NCBI GenBank assembly: GCA_963770535.1
Contig: CAVYPZ010000003.1
Coordinates: 2,480,001-2,544,000 of the forward strand
DNA: 64,000 bases
Reading direction: 5' to 3'
DNA from: RYN-230 sp963770535
GTDB lineage: Bacteria > Actinomycetota > Actinomycetes > Streptosporangiales > Streptosporangiaceae
The position numbers and the translations under genes are program-made. Under the pieces are notes generated by a model. The model did no database searches. It was not told the DNA's origin and saw only the letters and a list, made by a program, of their open reading frames with translations. How positions within the stretch are numbered: the stretch's first letter is position 1; each line of letters starts with the position of its first letter. Below, piece by piece: positions 15,602 through 25,396 of the stretch.

Positions 15602-18589
15602 ATGTTAGGCCTCCTGGGGCGGCGTTCCCCCATCCGTGCAACCGGACGGAACAATCCATTAATCCGCTATGCCGGAAATGGCGTGGAGCTGGATTACTGC
15701 CGCGAACGTGCCCCGCTTGCCCTGGATCAGGTCCGGAACCTGGGCCGCGGCCGCTCGCTCGACGCGAGCAGTATCCGGAATATCCTCACCGGCGCCGGTA
15801 AGCCTGATCCGCAACTGATTGATCCCCGTGGCCTGGTGGTCTGCGGCGCCTGGATTCGCGGTGAGCTGAACCTCGACGGCGTTAGCTCCGCCGTCGGGCT
15901 GCGGTTCAGCGGATGCCGCTTCGAGAAATCCCTGAGCGTGTCTGATGCGACGTTCCCCTGGCTTTTACTGGAGACGTGCGTGCTGCCCGCCGTCACGGCC
16001 GACCGCGCCCGGGCCGGCTCGCTGGTCATCCGCGGCTGCGAACTCGAGGGCCGCCGCCCCCAGGGCCTGATCCAGATGGCTGGCGCCCGGGTGGCCAGCG
16101 AACTCAGGCTGGACGGCACCCGGCTGCTCAACCGCTCCGGCCCGGCCGTCAGCGCGCCGGGCCTGTCCGTGGGCGGCGTGGGGGTGTTCATGGACAGCCT
16201 CGACGCGGCCGGGCACACCGCCGGTGACGCGGCCGTCCAGCTGTCAGGAGCCAGGATCAGCGGCAATCTCATGCTGCGCGGCGCCCGGCTGGCCAACCGC
16301 AGCGGCCCGGCGCTGATGGCCGACGGCCTCAGTGCCCGGGAGCTGCTCCTGACCCGGGACACCTCATCCGGCCGGGACTTCTGGGCTTCCGGCGGGGGCT
16401 GGCAGGGCACTGTCCTGCTGCGCGGCGGGACCATCTCCGGGCAGCTGTCGCTGGAACACGCGAGGGTCAGGTGCGGGCCCGGGGAGGCCGCCCCCGCAGA
16501 GCCCGCGGGCAGCGGCCCGGCCGCGGACCGCGCCCCGTGGGCTGGTGACGACCCGCCGCCCCACCGGCGCCGGTCGGCAGGCGCGGTCTGCCTGTCGGGC
16601 AGCACGATCGCGGGTAATCTCGTGCTCCGGCACGCGCAGCTGGCGGCCAGCTCGATGTCCGCGCTCATGGCCGAGAACCTGACCGTCCAGGGTCACGCCG
16701 GAGTGTGCGAGAGCCGTCACGAGGGCCTGACCGCGACCGGCTCGGGCCCCCACGGCGCGGTGTGCCTGGCCGGGGCGTCCGTCACCGGCCAGCTGTCGCT
16801 GCGCGGGTCGACCCTGGTCAACGAGTCCGGGCCGGCCCTGCTGGCCGACCTGGTCACGATCGGGGATGGAGCCCGGCTCGACCAGGACTTCAGTGCCGAG
16901 GGCGAGGGCGAGGCCGGGGCCGTCCGCCTCCCCGAGGCGGGCATCGGCGGCGACCTGATGCTCAACGGCGCCCGGCTGGCCAATCACACCGGGCCCGCCC
17001 TGCTGGCTGACGGCCTGACTGTGCACAGCAACCTGGTGCTGGATTCCGATGCCTCGTCGGGGCGCCGGTTCGAGGCAGCCGGCGCAGGCCGCCTGGGGAC
17101 CGTCCTCATCCGCGGCGCTACCGTCAGCGGCCAGCTGTCCCTGGAAGGTGCGCACGTCCGCCGCGGGCACGCGCCAGGCAGCCGGCCCGGCCAGCAGATC
17201 CGTGACGAGATCGAGGAGCACAGCCCCGCGCGGCTCACCGCGATCACCACCATCCTGCGGGGCTGCGACTGCGAGCCAGCCGGCGGGGACGGGTCACTGG
17301 GGGCTGTGTGCCTGAGCAACACGACGGTCGGGGGCCGCCTGGCGATGCGCAATGCGTTCCTGTGCAACGACACCGGCCCGGCCCTGAGGGCCGACTACCT
17401 GACGGTCAGGAACGACGCGGCCGGCTGCGAGGAAGCACGCAACGGGCTTACCGCGATCGGGGCCGGGCCGGCCGGCGCCGTCTGCCTCGTGGCGGCCACG
17501 ATCAACGGCCGGCTGTCCCTGAGCGGATCCACGCTGGCCAGCGCGACCGGGCCGGCCCTGGTCGCGGACTTCGCCCAGATCCAGGGGGACGCGCTCCTTG
17601 ATCAGGGTTTCGTGGCGGTCGGCACCGGCCCGGCCGGCTCGGTCAGCTTCACCGATGCCAGCGTCGGCCGGGAGTTCCGGTGCGCGGGGCGGTTCGTCAG
17701 CCCGGCCGCCCAGCCGGCGGACGCCGCCGGGAAGGCCGTCTCCCGTGCGGACGGCCCCCGCCCGCTGGCCCTCAACCTGACCCGAACCAAGACCGGCACC
17801 CTCCAGTTCGGTGACCAGCGCTACGGGTTCGCGCTGGACGGCCTTCTCGAACTTGACGGGCTCAGCTACACGGGCCTGCCCCGGCTGGGCGGCGCGGATC
17901 GCGGGGGCCCGGGGCCGGCCGGGCCGCGCGGGCTTTCCCGCCGGGTCAGGCGGGTTCCCGGCCCGCGCGCCGCCCACGTCGCGCAGTGGCTGTGGTGGCT
18001 GCGTGAATGCTCGGCCGGGTACCGGGCTCAGCCGTATGAGGCGCTCGCCGCCGCGTACGGCGGGGCCGGCCACGACGACCTGGCCCGCCGGATCCTCGTC
18101 GCCCAGCGGGACGACGTGCGCGATCGCGGATCGCTCAGCCCGGTGCGCAAGCTCGGCCAGCACGGCGCGAAATGGCTGACCGGCTACGGTTACCACTGCT
18201 TCTACGCGTTCCTGTGGCTGGCCGGGCTGTTTACCGTCACGGCCCTGCTCGCCCTGTTCTGGCTGGGGCCGCACAAATACATCGTGGCGGCACCCGCCGC
18301 CGGGACGGCGGCCGCGCGGACGGCCGCCGCGGGGACGGACACCGGGCGTCCGCCCGCCGCCACCCGGGCGTGCTCCGACCCGGCCCGGATCGGGTACGCG
18401 ATCGGGCTCGCCTTTCCCGTCATCAACCTGAACAGCAGCCAGGCGGGCCAGTGCGGCGTTCCGGCGGCCGGCGGCGCAGCCGGCGTGGTGGTGCTCGGCT
18501 GGGCGGTCCGCGCCGCGGCCGCGGCGCTGCTGGCGCTCTACACGCTGGGGCTGACCGGGGTTACCCGCAAGCCGCCCGGCTCGGGCTGA
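15602..18589 (+). CDS. Large beta-helix-like repeat membrane protein (membrane-associated oxidoreductase-like)
   Basis: 995 aa. Residues ~75-760 consist of repeats with the pattern ISGNLMLRGARLANRSGPAL, recurring as VTGQLSLRGSTLVNESGPAL, IGGDLMLNGARLANHTGPAL and INGRLSLSGSTLASATGPAL, each followed by an A-D-x-L/V segment; this looks like a long right-handed solenoid. The end holds a helical domain and two hydrophobic segments (YAFLWLAGLFTVTALLALF; VVVLGWAVRAAAAALLALY). Streptomyces homologues are labelled membrane-associated oxidoreductases, but I see no cofactor motif. Role unknown, perhaps a surface or envelope scaffold. No clear ribosome site; likely leaderless. Confidence 0.75.
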   Translation: MLGLLGRRSPIRATGRNNPLIRYAGNGVELDYCRERAPLALDQVRNLGRGRSLDASSIRNILTGAGKPDPQLIDPRGLVVCGAWIRGELNLDGVSSAVGLRFSGCRFEKSLSVSDATFPWLLLETCVLPAVTADRARAGSLVIRGCELEGRRPQGLIQMAGARVASELRLDGTRLLNRSGPAVSAPGLSVGGVGVFMDSLDAAGHTAGDAAVQLSGARISGNLMLRGARLANRSGPALMADGLSARELLLTRDTSSGRDFWASGGGWQGTVLLRGGTISGQLSLEHARVRCGPGEAAPAEPAGSGPAADRAPWAGDDPPPHRRRSAGAVCLSGSTIAGNLVLRHAQLAASSMSALMAENLTVQGHAGVCESRHEGLTATGSGPHGAVCLAGASVTGQLSLRGSTLVNESGPALLADLVTIGDGARLDQDFSAEGEGEAGAVRLPEAGIGGDLMLNGARLANHTGPALLADGLTVHSNLVLDSDASSGRRFEAAGAGRLGTVLIRGATVSGQLSLEGAHVRRGHAPGSRPGQQIRDEIEEHSPARLTAITTILRGCDCEPAGGDGSLGAVCLSNTTVGGRLAMRNAFLCNDTGPALRADYLTVRNDAAGCEEARNGLTAIGAGPAGAVCLVAATINGRLSLSGSTLASATGPALVADFAQIQGDALLDQGFVAVGTGPAGSVSFTDASVGREFRCAGRFVSPAAQPADAAGKAVSRADGPRPLALNLTRTKTGTLQFGDQRYGFALDGLLELDGLSYTGLPRLGGADRGGPGPAGPRGLSRRVRRVPGPRAAHVAQWLWWLRECSAGYRAQPYEALAAAYGGAGHDDLARRILVAQRDDVRDRGSLSPVRKLGQHGAKWLTGYGYHCFYAFLWLAGLFTVTALLALFWLGPHKYIVAAPAAGTAAARTAAAGTDTGRPPAATRACSDPARIGYAIGLAFPVINLNSSQAGQCGVPAAGGAAGVVVLGWAVRAAAAALLALYTLGLTGVTRKPPGSG

Positions 18590-18618
18590 CCGCCCGGCCC
18601 GGCGTAGGGTCGGGTGCC

Positions 18619-19569
18619 GTGTCCAACCGTGAGCTGGTGGTCCTCGGCACGGCAAGCCAGGCACCGACCCGTACCCGCAACCACAACGGCTACCTGCTGC
18701 GCTGGGAATCCGAGGGGCTGCTGTTCGACCCGGGGGAGGGGACGCAGCGGCAGATGCTGTTCGCCGGGGTGACGGCGAGCCAGGTCACGCGGATCTTCAT
18801 CACCCACTTCCACGGCGACCACTGCCTCGGCCTGCCGGGGGTGCTGCAGCGGATGTCCCTCGATCAGGTACCGCACTTGGTGGACGCGTATTACCCCGGG
18901 CAGAGCCAGGCCGTGTTCGACCGGCTCCGGCACGCGGCGCTGTTCCGGGACGTGCTGAACCTGCGCGAGTGCCCCGTCGGCGCGGCCGGGCCCGGGCCGG
19001 TCACGCTGGCCGCCGCGGCGGGGTTCCGGCTCGAAGCCCGGCCGCTGTCGCACAGCGTGCCGACCTTCGGGTACCGGCTGGAGGAACCGGGCGGCCGGCG
19101 GATGCTGCCGGAGCGGCTGGCCGCGCTGGGCATCACCGGGCCGGATATCGGCCGGCTGCAGCGGGAGGGCAGCCTGGTCGCTGACGGCCGCGCCGTCGCC
19201 CTGGAGGAAGTCAGCGAGCCGAGACGCGGCCAGCGCTTCGCGTTCATCATGGACACCCGGCTGTGTGACGCGGCGTTCGCGCTGGCCGACCAGGCCGACA
19301 TGCTGGTCTGCGAGTCCACGTTCGCGGACACCGAGGCGGCACTGGCCCGGGACTACGGGCACCTGACCGCGAGCCAGGCAGGCCGCATCGCCGCGGAGGC
19401 GGGAGCGCGGCTGCTCGTGCTCACGCACTTTTCCCAGCGTTACGACCAGGCCGGCGGCCAGCGCCTGGCCGCCGAGGCGGCCAGCACGTTCGGCGGCGAG
19501 ATCGTGCTGGCCCGCGATCTGGCCCGCATCCCCGTCCCCGCCCGGCGCGGCTGCCGGCTGACCGGCTGA
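18619..19569 (+). CDS. rnz: Ribonuclease Z (tRNA 3' endonuclease)
   Basis: 316 aa, metallo-beta-lactamase fold. RNase Z cuts 3' trailers from tRNA precursors. Key features: FDPGEGTQRQM, the zinc motif HFHGDHCLG (H63, H65, D67, H68), a PLSHSVPTFGYR segment, the FIMDTRLCDAAF strand, and HLTASQAG and LTHFSQRY carrying the later ligands. The GTG at 18619 (VSNRELVVLG) is chosen as it gives the standard N-terminus. Convergent with gnd, only 5 bp between stops. Confidence 0.93.
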   Translation: MSNRELVVLGTASQAPTRTRNHNGYLLRWESEGLLFDPGEGTQRQMLFAGVTASQVTRIFITHFHGDHCLGLPGVLQRMSLDQVPHLVDAYYPGQSQAVFDRLRHAALFRDVLNLRECPVGAAGPGPVTLAAAAGFRLEARPLSHSVPTFGYRLEEPGGRRMLPERLAALGITGPDIGRLQREGSLVADGRAVALEEVSEPRRGQRFAFIMDTRLCDAAFALADQADMLVCESTFADTEAALARDYGHLTASQAGRIAAEAGARLLVLTHFSQRYDQAGGQRLAAEAASTFGGEIVLARDLARIPVPARRGCRLTG

Positions 19570-19574
19570 CCGGG

Positions 19575-20606
19575 CTACCCGCGGGGCGGCTTGGCGCCGG
19601 AGTTGTCGGTCTCCTTCTCGGCGTGCCCGCCGAACTCGCTGCGCAGCGCGGACAGCAGCTTGTGGCCGAACTCGCCCAGGCCGCGCGACTCGAACCGCTC
19701 GATCAGGGCGGCCGTGATGACCGGGGCCGGCACCCCCTCGTCGATCGAGGCGATCACGGTCCACCGGCCCTCGCCGGAGTCCGAGACGTGGCCGCCGAAG
19801 TTGTCCAGCTTGGGCGACCGGGCCAGCGCGTCCGCGGTCAGGTCCATCAGCCAGGAACTGACAACCGACCCGCGCCGCCACACCTCCGCCACCTCGGCCA
19901 CGTCGATGTCGTACTGGTAGTACTGCGGGTCACGCAGCGGCGTCGTCTCCGCGTCCGCGGACTGCATCGCCTCCTGGCCCACATTGGCGTGCTTGATGAT
20001 GGACAGCCCCTCGGCGATCGCGGCCATCATGCCGTACTCGATCCCGTTGTGGACCATCTTGACGAAGTGACCCGAGCCGGCCGGCCCGCAGTGCAGGTAC
20101 CCGTCCGGCGCGGTCCCGGCCCGGGTCCGGCTCGGGGTGGGATCCGCTGTCCCGGCGCCCGGGGCGATGGTGCGGAAGATCGGGTCCAGGTGCTCGACCG
20201 GCCCGTCCTCGCCGCCGATCATCAGGCAGAAACCCCGCTCCAGGCCGAAGACGCCGCCGGACGTGCCGACGTCCAGGTAGTGCAGCTGCCTGGGCTTGAG
20301 GGACTTCGCCCGGTCGATGTCGTCCCGGTAGTAGGTGTTGCCGCCATCGATCACGATGTCACCGGGCTCGAGCAGCCCCGCGAGCTGCCCGAGGACCGGT
20401 CCGGTGACCGCGGCGGGCAGCATCAGCCACGCCACCCGGGGCTTCTCCAGCTTGGCGACGAACTCCTCCAGGGTGACCGCGCCGGTCGCGCCTTCCCCCT
20501 CCAGCTGCTTGACGTGGGCCGTGGTGTGGTCATAGGCGACGACGCGGTGGCCGTCGCGCATCAGCCGCCGGGACAGGTTGGCGCCCATCCGGCCCAGCCC
20601 GATCAT
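19575..20606 (-). CDS. gnd: 6-phosphogluconate dehydrogenase, decarboxylating (5' end frameshifted)
   Basis: 343 aa as read from ATG 20606. Oxidises 6-phosphogluconate to ribulose 5-phosphate with CO2 release. Visible: IGLGRMGANL, GGNTYYRDD, the substrate loop GTSGGVFG, and GSGHFVKMVHNGIEYG with the catalytic Lys and Asn; the length fits the shorter (NAD-type) group. The natural N-terminus, MTTDKPMQLG from ATG 20637, is one base out of frame because of an extra G at ~20610 (CTCGGGCATG), which leaves the first strand short. This may be a sequencing error. It follows pgi on the same strand. Confidence 0.9.
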   Translation of the reverse strand: MIGLGRMGANLSRRLMRDGHRVVAYDHTTAHVKQLEGEGATGAVTLEEFVAKLEKPRVAWLMLPAAVTGPVLGQLAGLLEPGDIVIDGGNTYYRDDIDRAKSLKPRQLHYLDVGTSGGVFGLERGFCLMIGGEDGPVEHLDPIFRTIAPGAGTADPTPSRTRAGTAPDGYLHCGPAGSGHFVKMVHNGIEYGMMAAIAEGLSIIKHANVGQEAMQSADAETTPLRDPQYYQYDIDVAEVAEVWRRGSVVSSWLMDLTADALARSPKLDNFGGHVSDSGEGRWTVIASIDEGVPAPVITAALIERFESRGLGEFGHKLLSALRSEFGGHAEKETDNSGAKPPRG

Positions 20607-20689
20607 GCCCGAGCTGCATCGGCTTGTCGGTTGTCATGTGTGTTCTCCGCTCTGCTTGCCTGCGTGCTTTCCTGCCGTGGGCCGGGCTG

Positions 20690-22319
20690 CTACCGCTTCA
20701 GGCTCCGGTACCGCCGGATGAGGGCGTTGGTCGACGAATCGTGGCTGGGCCGGGCTCGTCCTGCGCTCTCCAGCTCGGGCAGGATCTGCAGGGCCAGCAC
20801 CTTGCCCAGCTCCACGCCCCACTGGTCGAAGGAATCGATGTTCCAGATGGTGCCCTGGGTAAACACGCTGTGCTCATACAGCGCCACCAGCGTGCCGAGC
20901 AGCCGGGGAGTCAGGATCTCGGCCAGCAGCACGTTGGTCGGCCGGTTCCCCGGCATGACCCGGTGCGGCGCCACGTCGGGCGGGGTTCCCTCGGCCAGGA
21001 CCTCCTCCAGCGGTCTTGCCGAAGGCCAGCGCCTGGGCCTGGGCGAACACGTTCGACGTCAGGATGTCGTGGTGGTCGCGCAGCGGGTTGAGGGTCTTGC
21101 CGAAGCCGAGCAGGTCGACCGGGATCAGCTTGGTGCCCTGATGGATCAGCTGGTAGAAGCTGTGCTGCCCGTTGGTGCCGGGCTCACCCCAGAACACCGC
21201 GCCGGTCTGGTAGTCCACCGCCGCGCCGTCCAGGGTGACGCTCTTGCCGTTGGACTCCATGGTCAGCTGCTGCAGGTAGGCGGGGAAACGCTTCAGGTAC
21301 TGCTCATACGGCATCACGCCGTAAGTCTGCGCGTCGAAGAAGTCGCCGTACCAGACCGCGAGCAGTCCCATCAGCACCGGAAGATTTGAGTTAAGGGGGG
21401 CGGTCTTGAAGTGCTCATCCATCTCGTGGAAACCGGCGAGCATCTCGGCGAAGTGCCCGGGCCCGATCGCGACCATCGTGGACAGGCCGATGGCGGAGTC
21501 CATCGAGTAGCGGCCGCCGACCCAGTCCCAGAAGCCGAACATGTTGGCGGGGTCGATGCCGAACTCCTTCACCCGCTTCTCGTTGGTCGACACCGCGACG
21601 AAGTGGCTGGCCACCGCGTCCTCGCTGCCCAGCTGGCTGACCACCCAGTCCCGCGCTGATTGGGCATTGGTCAGCGTCTCCAGCGTGCTGAACGTCTTGG
21701 AGGAGATGATGAACAGCGTCTCGTCGGCGGACAGGTCCCGGGTCGCCTCGACGAAATCGGTCGAGTCCACGTTGGACACGAACCGGAACGTCAGGTCGCG
21801 CTGGGAGTAGTGGCGCAGCGCCTCGTAGGCCATGACCGGGCCGAGATCGGAACCGCCGATGCCGACGTTGACGATGTTGCGGATCGCCTTGCCCGTGTAG
21901 CCCTTCCACTCCCCGGAGCGGATCCGGCCCGCGAACTCCGCCATCCGGTCCAGCACCTCGTGGACCTGGGCCACCACGTCCACCCCGCCGACCACCAGCG
22001 AGCTGCCCTTCGGCATCCGCAGCGCGACGTGCAGGACCGACCGGTGCTCGGACACGTTGATCGGCTCACCGCGCATCATCGCGTCCCGGCGCTCCTCCAG
22101 CCCGGATTCGCGGGCCAGCTGGGTCAGCAGCGCCAGGGTCCCGTCCGTCACGCGGTTCTTGGAGTAGTCGAGGTACAGGCCCGCGGCCTCGGCGGCCAGC
22201 CGCTCCCCGCGCCCGGGGTCCTCGGCGAACAGCTCCCTCAGGTGCCGCCCGCCGATCTCGCGATGGTGCTGCTCCAGGGCCTTCCAGGCCGGGCGCTGGC
22301 GAAGGGGAGTGGTCGGCAT
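20690..22319 (-). CDS. pgi: Glucose-6-phosphate isomerase (frame broken near the C-terminus)
   Basis: Interconverts glucose 6-phosphate and fructose 6-phosphate. 22319 to ~21010 reads a normal enzyme: VNVGIGGSDLGPVMAYEAL, SNVDSTDF, SSKTFSTLET, STNEKRV, FWDWVGGRYS and GQHSFYQLIHQGT. At ~21010 an extra G (GCTGGAGGAG for GCTGAGGAG) diverts the frame. The correct frame continues as EEVLAEGTPPDVAPH and MPGNRPTNVLL to SSTNALIRRYRSLKR at 20690, giving ~543 aa, the usual length. GGAGGACAGAG precedes the ATG. Same strand as gnd, so a sugar-phosphate operon. Confidence 0.88.
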
Positions 22320-22378
22320 CTGCTCTGTCCTCCAATGCTCAGCCCGTCAGCGGGCGGGTCAGCCATGGGCCGCAGGGA

Positions 22379-23251
22379 TCAACGTAGCCTGCTGCCCCCC
22401 GGCCCGGCGCGGCGCACCGGGGGGACGGCGGGAACCGGTTCGCCGGTCAGGAAGTCCAGCATGATCGCGTTGCACAGGTCAGGTTTCTCCCGCAGCAGGA
22501 AATGCGAGGTTCCGGGCACGATGGCGAGCTCGGCGCCCGGTATCCCGTTGTACAGGGCCACGGTGTCGTCCAGGCAAACAGCGTCCTCGTCGCCCGCCAT
22601 CACCAGTGTGCGGCTGGCGACGCCGCCGAGGTCAGCCCGGGCCAGCCCGGGCCCCCCGGCGAGCATCGTCACGATCTTGCCGGCCACGACCGGGAAGTGC
22701 GCTTCCCCGTCGGGCGAGACCTCCCCGTAACCCGGGCCGAGAAACCTGACCAGCTCAGCCAGGCCGGGCCAGGGTGAACCGCCGGCCCGCAGCGCGGGCG
22801 GTGCGATGGCCGCGCTGATGAGGACCAGCCGCCGGACCAGGGCGGGATGACGCAGCGCAACGTGCAGGGCCGTGGTGGCGCCCAGGCTGTGCCCGGCCAG
22901 GTGCGCCGGGCCTCCCACCACCGTGGTCAGGAAGGCCACCGTGTCCTGCAGCAGCAGGTCAGGGGTGATCGGCCCGGGTACGTCGGGACTGCGGCCGTGC
23001 CCCCGGGCGTCCGGGGTGTACACGTGGAACCGCCCGGCCAGCGCGGGCACGTTCCGCGAGAAGAACCGGGAATCGGAAAGCCCGCCGTGCAGCAGGACCA
23101 GCGGCTCGCCCGTGCCCCGCTCATCCCACCGCAGTGCCGCGCCGTCCTGGGCCGCCCCGTCCTGGGCCGCCCCGTCCTGGGCCGCGCCGTCCTGGGCCGC
23201 CCCGGCCTGCCTGCCGCCGGGCTCCGCATCCGCGCGCCCTGGTATCCCCAT
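22379..23251 (-). CDS. Alpha/beta hydrolase
   Basis: 290 aa. Canonical fold: LVLLHGGLSDSRFF (oxyanion HGG), DARGHGRSPD, the nucleophile elbow AGHSLGATTA, an acidic residue in VMAGDEDAVCL and the catalytic His in GTSHFLLREK. The N-terminus carries four tandem AAQDG units (15-bp repeat, about 23148-23210) ahead of the catalytic domain, so the real start may lie within or after them. Substrate unknown. Located upstream of and on the same strand as pgi, 59 bp apart. Confidence 0.87.
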   Translation of the reverse strand: MGIPGRADAEPGGRQAGAAQDGAAQDGAAQDGAAQDGAALRWDERGTGEPLVLLHGGLSDSRFFSRNVPALAGRFHVYTPDARGHGRSPDVPGPITPDLLLQDTVAFLTTVVGGPAHLAGHSLGATTALHVALRHPALVRRLVLISAAIAPPALRAGGSPWPGLAELVRFLGPGYGEVSPDGEAHFPVVAGKIVTMLAGGPGLARADLGGVASRTLVMAGDEDAVCLDDTVALYNGIPGAELAIVPGTSHFLLREKPDLCNAIMLDFLTGEPVPAVPPVRRAGPGGSRLR

Positions 23252-23327
23252 GACCTGTCAGACCATGATCTGTGCCGGAACTCACCGGCCGGCCGGGGGA
23301 CGTCCGCGGCCGGCCGGCCGCGGGACC

Positions 23328-23720
23328 TTACTCTTCGAGCGCGCCGGGGTTGGCGGGGACATCGACCGAGTACTGCCGCAGTGCCTCCAGCGGGACGATT
23401 TCCAGCGCCCGCTCGTGGGTCGAGGCGAGCACCACCGGTGCCGCCGCGCCGTCCTCATGGGCCCGCAGCCAGTTCGCCGCGGTCACGCACCAGCGGTCGC
23501 CGGGGACCAGCCCGGGAAAGCGGTACTGCGGGACGGGGGTGCTCAGGTCGTTGCCGATGCGGCGCTGGTGATCCAGGAACTCGGCGGTCACGACCGCGCA
23601 GATCGTGTGGCTGCCCCGGTCCTCGGGGCCCGTGTTGCAGCACCCGTCGCGGTAGAACCCCGTAACTGGGTCGTTGCCACACGGCTCCAGTTCCCCGCCG
23701 AGCACGTTGCGGTCGCCCAT
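23328..23720 (-). CDS. DUF2237 family protein
   Basis: 130 aa, full length for DUF2237: NVLGGELEPCGNDPVTGFYRDGCCNTGPEDRGSH is abbreviated here by its start NVLGGELEPC, the GFYRDGCCNTG motif, HTICAVVTAEFL and PGDRWCVTAANW. Conserved cysteines (PCG, CCN, HTIC, WC) suggest a metal site, but the biochemical role is unknown. ATG 23720 gives the expected start (MGDRNVLGG). Confidence 0.88.
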   Translation of the reverse strand: MGDRNVLGGELEPCGNDPVTGFYRDGCCNTGPEDRGSHTICAVVTAEFLDHQRRIGNDLSTPVPQYRFPGLVPGDRWCVTAANWLRAHEDGAAAPVVLASTHERALEIVPLEALRQYSVDVPANPGALEE

Positions 23721-23811
23721 CTCAGCAGTATGGCCTACCCGGGCGGCCCCGAACAGCGTGCGAGCGGGCCGTCCCGGGCCGCCAGCGGTGCGGCCGCGGC
23801 CGCGGCGGCCC

Positions 23812-24459
23812 TTACTGGCCAACGGATCCGGCCTGCACCACGCTGACGGACAGGACGTGGACCGGCTTGGCGCAGGTCTGTGCCGAGTAGTGCAGGTAGC
23901 CGGGCGTGGTCTGGTTCGGCGGGTAGATCTGCAGGTAGTCCGCATCAGCCGGGTGGCATCTGGCGGCCGGGAAGTAGGCCGCGTGCGCGATCTGGAGCAC
24001 GGCGTTCGCCACCGCCCCGGGGGCCAGCGTGACCAGCTTCCGCGGCGTCGCGTGACTTTCGCCGGCGGCCAGGCCGATCTGCTTCACGGGGTTCCCGCCC
24101 GCGAGTGAGACACCCGGGTAGCCGTACAGGGTGCAGGTGGCGCTGGAGATGTTCGTGAAGTCGATGACCTGGAACGTGCTGCCGGCGCCGCCCTGGGCCA
24201 GCCCGAGCTTCAGGCCCAGGGACCGGGTCGGGCAGGCGGCCGCGGCGGCAGCCGCGGGACTGGCCGGGCCCGCCGCGGGGGTACCCGGGGTGGCCGCGGC
24301 CGTGCTGGCCGGGGCGGCGGGAGTCGCTTTGACGGTGATCGTCTTGGTCGGCGTGGCTGCGGGGCTGCCGCTGCTCCCGCATCCGGCGGCGAGGGCCGCG
24401 GCGCAGGTGAGTGCCGCCCCGGCGAGCATCCGCCGGCGCGTGGCTGAACATGAGGCCAT
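23812..24459 (-). CDS. DUF4232 domain lipoprotein
   Basis: 215 aa secreted lipoprotein. The signal peptide has twin arginines (SATRRRMLAGAALTCAAAL) and a lipobox LAAGC. A Thr/Ala/Pro-rich spacer (residues ~30-80) leads to a DUF4232 domain with SATCTLYGYPGVSL, VLQIAHAAYFPAARC and YSAQTCAKPVHVLSVSVV, including paired Cys. Function unknown. Divergent from the NRDE gene at 24562, sharing a 102-bp gap. Confidence 0.88.
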   Translation of the reverse strand: MASCSATRRRMLAGAALTCAAALAAGCGSSGSPAATPTKTITVKATPAAPASTAAATPGTPAAGPASPAAAAAAACPTRSLGLKLGLAQGGAGSTFQVIDFTNISSATCTLYGYPGVSLAGGNPVKQIGLAAGESHATPRKLVTLAPGAVANAVLQIAHAAYFPAARCHPADADYLQIYPPNQTTPGYLHYSAQTCAKPVHVLSVSVVQAGSVGQ

Positions 24460-24561
24460 CGTGTGGGTTCTTTCTGCCCAGGCGGCTCCGTGAGCCGCAT
24501 GACTGATATGACGCCCTTTGCCTCCCGGCGGTTGGCGCGCTCGCCGGGTAACGTCACAGCT

Positions 24562-25341
24562 GTGTGCCTGCTGATCGCCTTGTTCGGAGTCGTGCCGGAG
24601 GTGCCGCTGCTGATCGCGGCGAACCGCGATGAGCTGTACCAGCGGCCGGCCGACCCGATCACGGTGCTCCGCGCTGCGCAGCCGCGGATCCTGGGCGGCC
24701 GGGACGAGCTGGCGGGCGGTACCTGGCTGGCGGTCAACGAGCACGGGGTGGTGGCCGGCCTGACCAACCAGCCGGCCACGGAGCGCGACCCGGGGCGCCG
24801 GTCCCGGGGCGAGCTGCCGCTCGCCTTCACGGCCTACCCGGACGCGAAGACCGCGGTGACGCAGGTGTGCGCCCGGCTCGATCCCGCCGCCTACAACCCG
24901 TGCTGGATGCTCGTCGGCGACCGGCACGCGCTGTTCTCGGTCGACGTGAGCGGCGGGGACCGCGCCCGGGTGGAGGAACTCCCCCCGGGACGCTACGTCC
25001 TGGAGAACGCGCCGCTGCGGCAGCCGTCCGCAAAGCAGCAGCGGGTGGCCGGGCGCGTGGCCGCGCTGGAGGCCCCGCGGGCTGAGGCCGGGCTGGCCGG
25101 CGTGCTCCGCGATCATCGGCCTGCCGCCGGGCCCGAGCCCGCGGCCGGGGGGCGCCCGGCCCGGCCCGCTGAGCTGACGGCCGCCTGCGTGCACACGGAG
25201 CGCTACGGCACCCGGTCGGCCATGATCGTCAGCGTGGGCCCAGGCGGCGTCCCCCGCGTCAGCGTGGCCGCGGGGCCGCCGTGCGTGACCCCGCTGCTGG
25301 ATGTGACCGGGATGTGGACGTCGCCACCCGGTTTGCCCTGA
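24562..25341 (+). CDS. NRDE (TANGO2-like) family protein
   Basis: 259 aa. NRDE family signature AANRDELYQRPAD, then ILGGRDELAGGTWLAVNEHG and a C-terminal ERYGTRSAMIV. The start is decided by the family: members begin Met-Cys, with the Cys thought to become N-terminal as in Ntn-type folds, and GTG 24562 gives exactly VCLLIALF. Upstream frame extension (from 24499) is not conserved-looking. The molecular function is unsettled; animal homologues are linked to heme or lipid metabolism. Confidence 0.87.
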   Translation: MCLLIALFGVVPEVPLLIAANRDELYQRPADPITVLRAAQPRILGGRDELAGGTWLAVNEHGVVAGLTNQPATERDPGRRSRGELPLAFTAYPDAKTAVTQVCARLDPAAYNPCWMLVGDRHALFSVDVSGGDRARVEELPPGRYVLENAPLRQPSAKQQRVAGRVAALEAPRAEAGLAGVLRDHRPAAGPEPAAGGRPARPAELTAACVHTERYGTRSAMIVSVGPGGVPRVSVAAGPPCVTPLLDVTGMWTSPPGLP

Positions 25342-25396
25342 TCGAGGGTATCCGGGGGGTTGGTAGTATCCGGGGCATGGCGGACGAGGGGACAGC

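Noticed and set aside
23148..23210. A short CRISPR-like array from the repeated GGCCGCCCCGTCCTG-type units.
   Set aside because: Period is 15 bp with no spacers, and the units encode AAQDG repeats in the hydrolase N-terminus.
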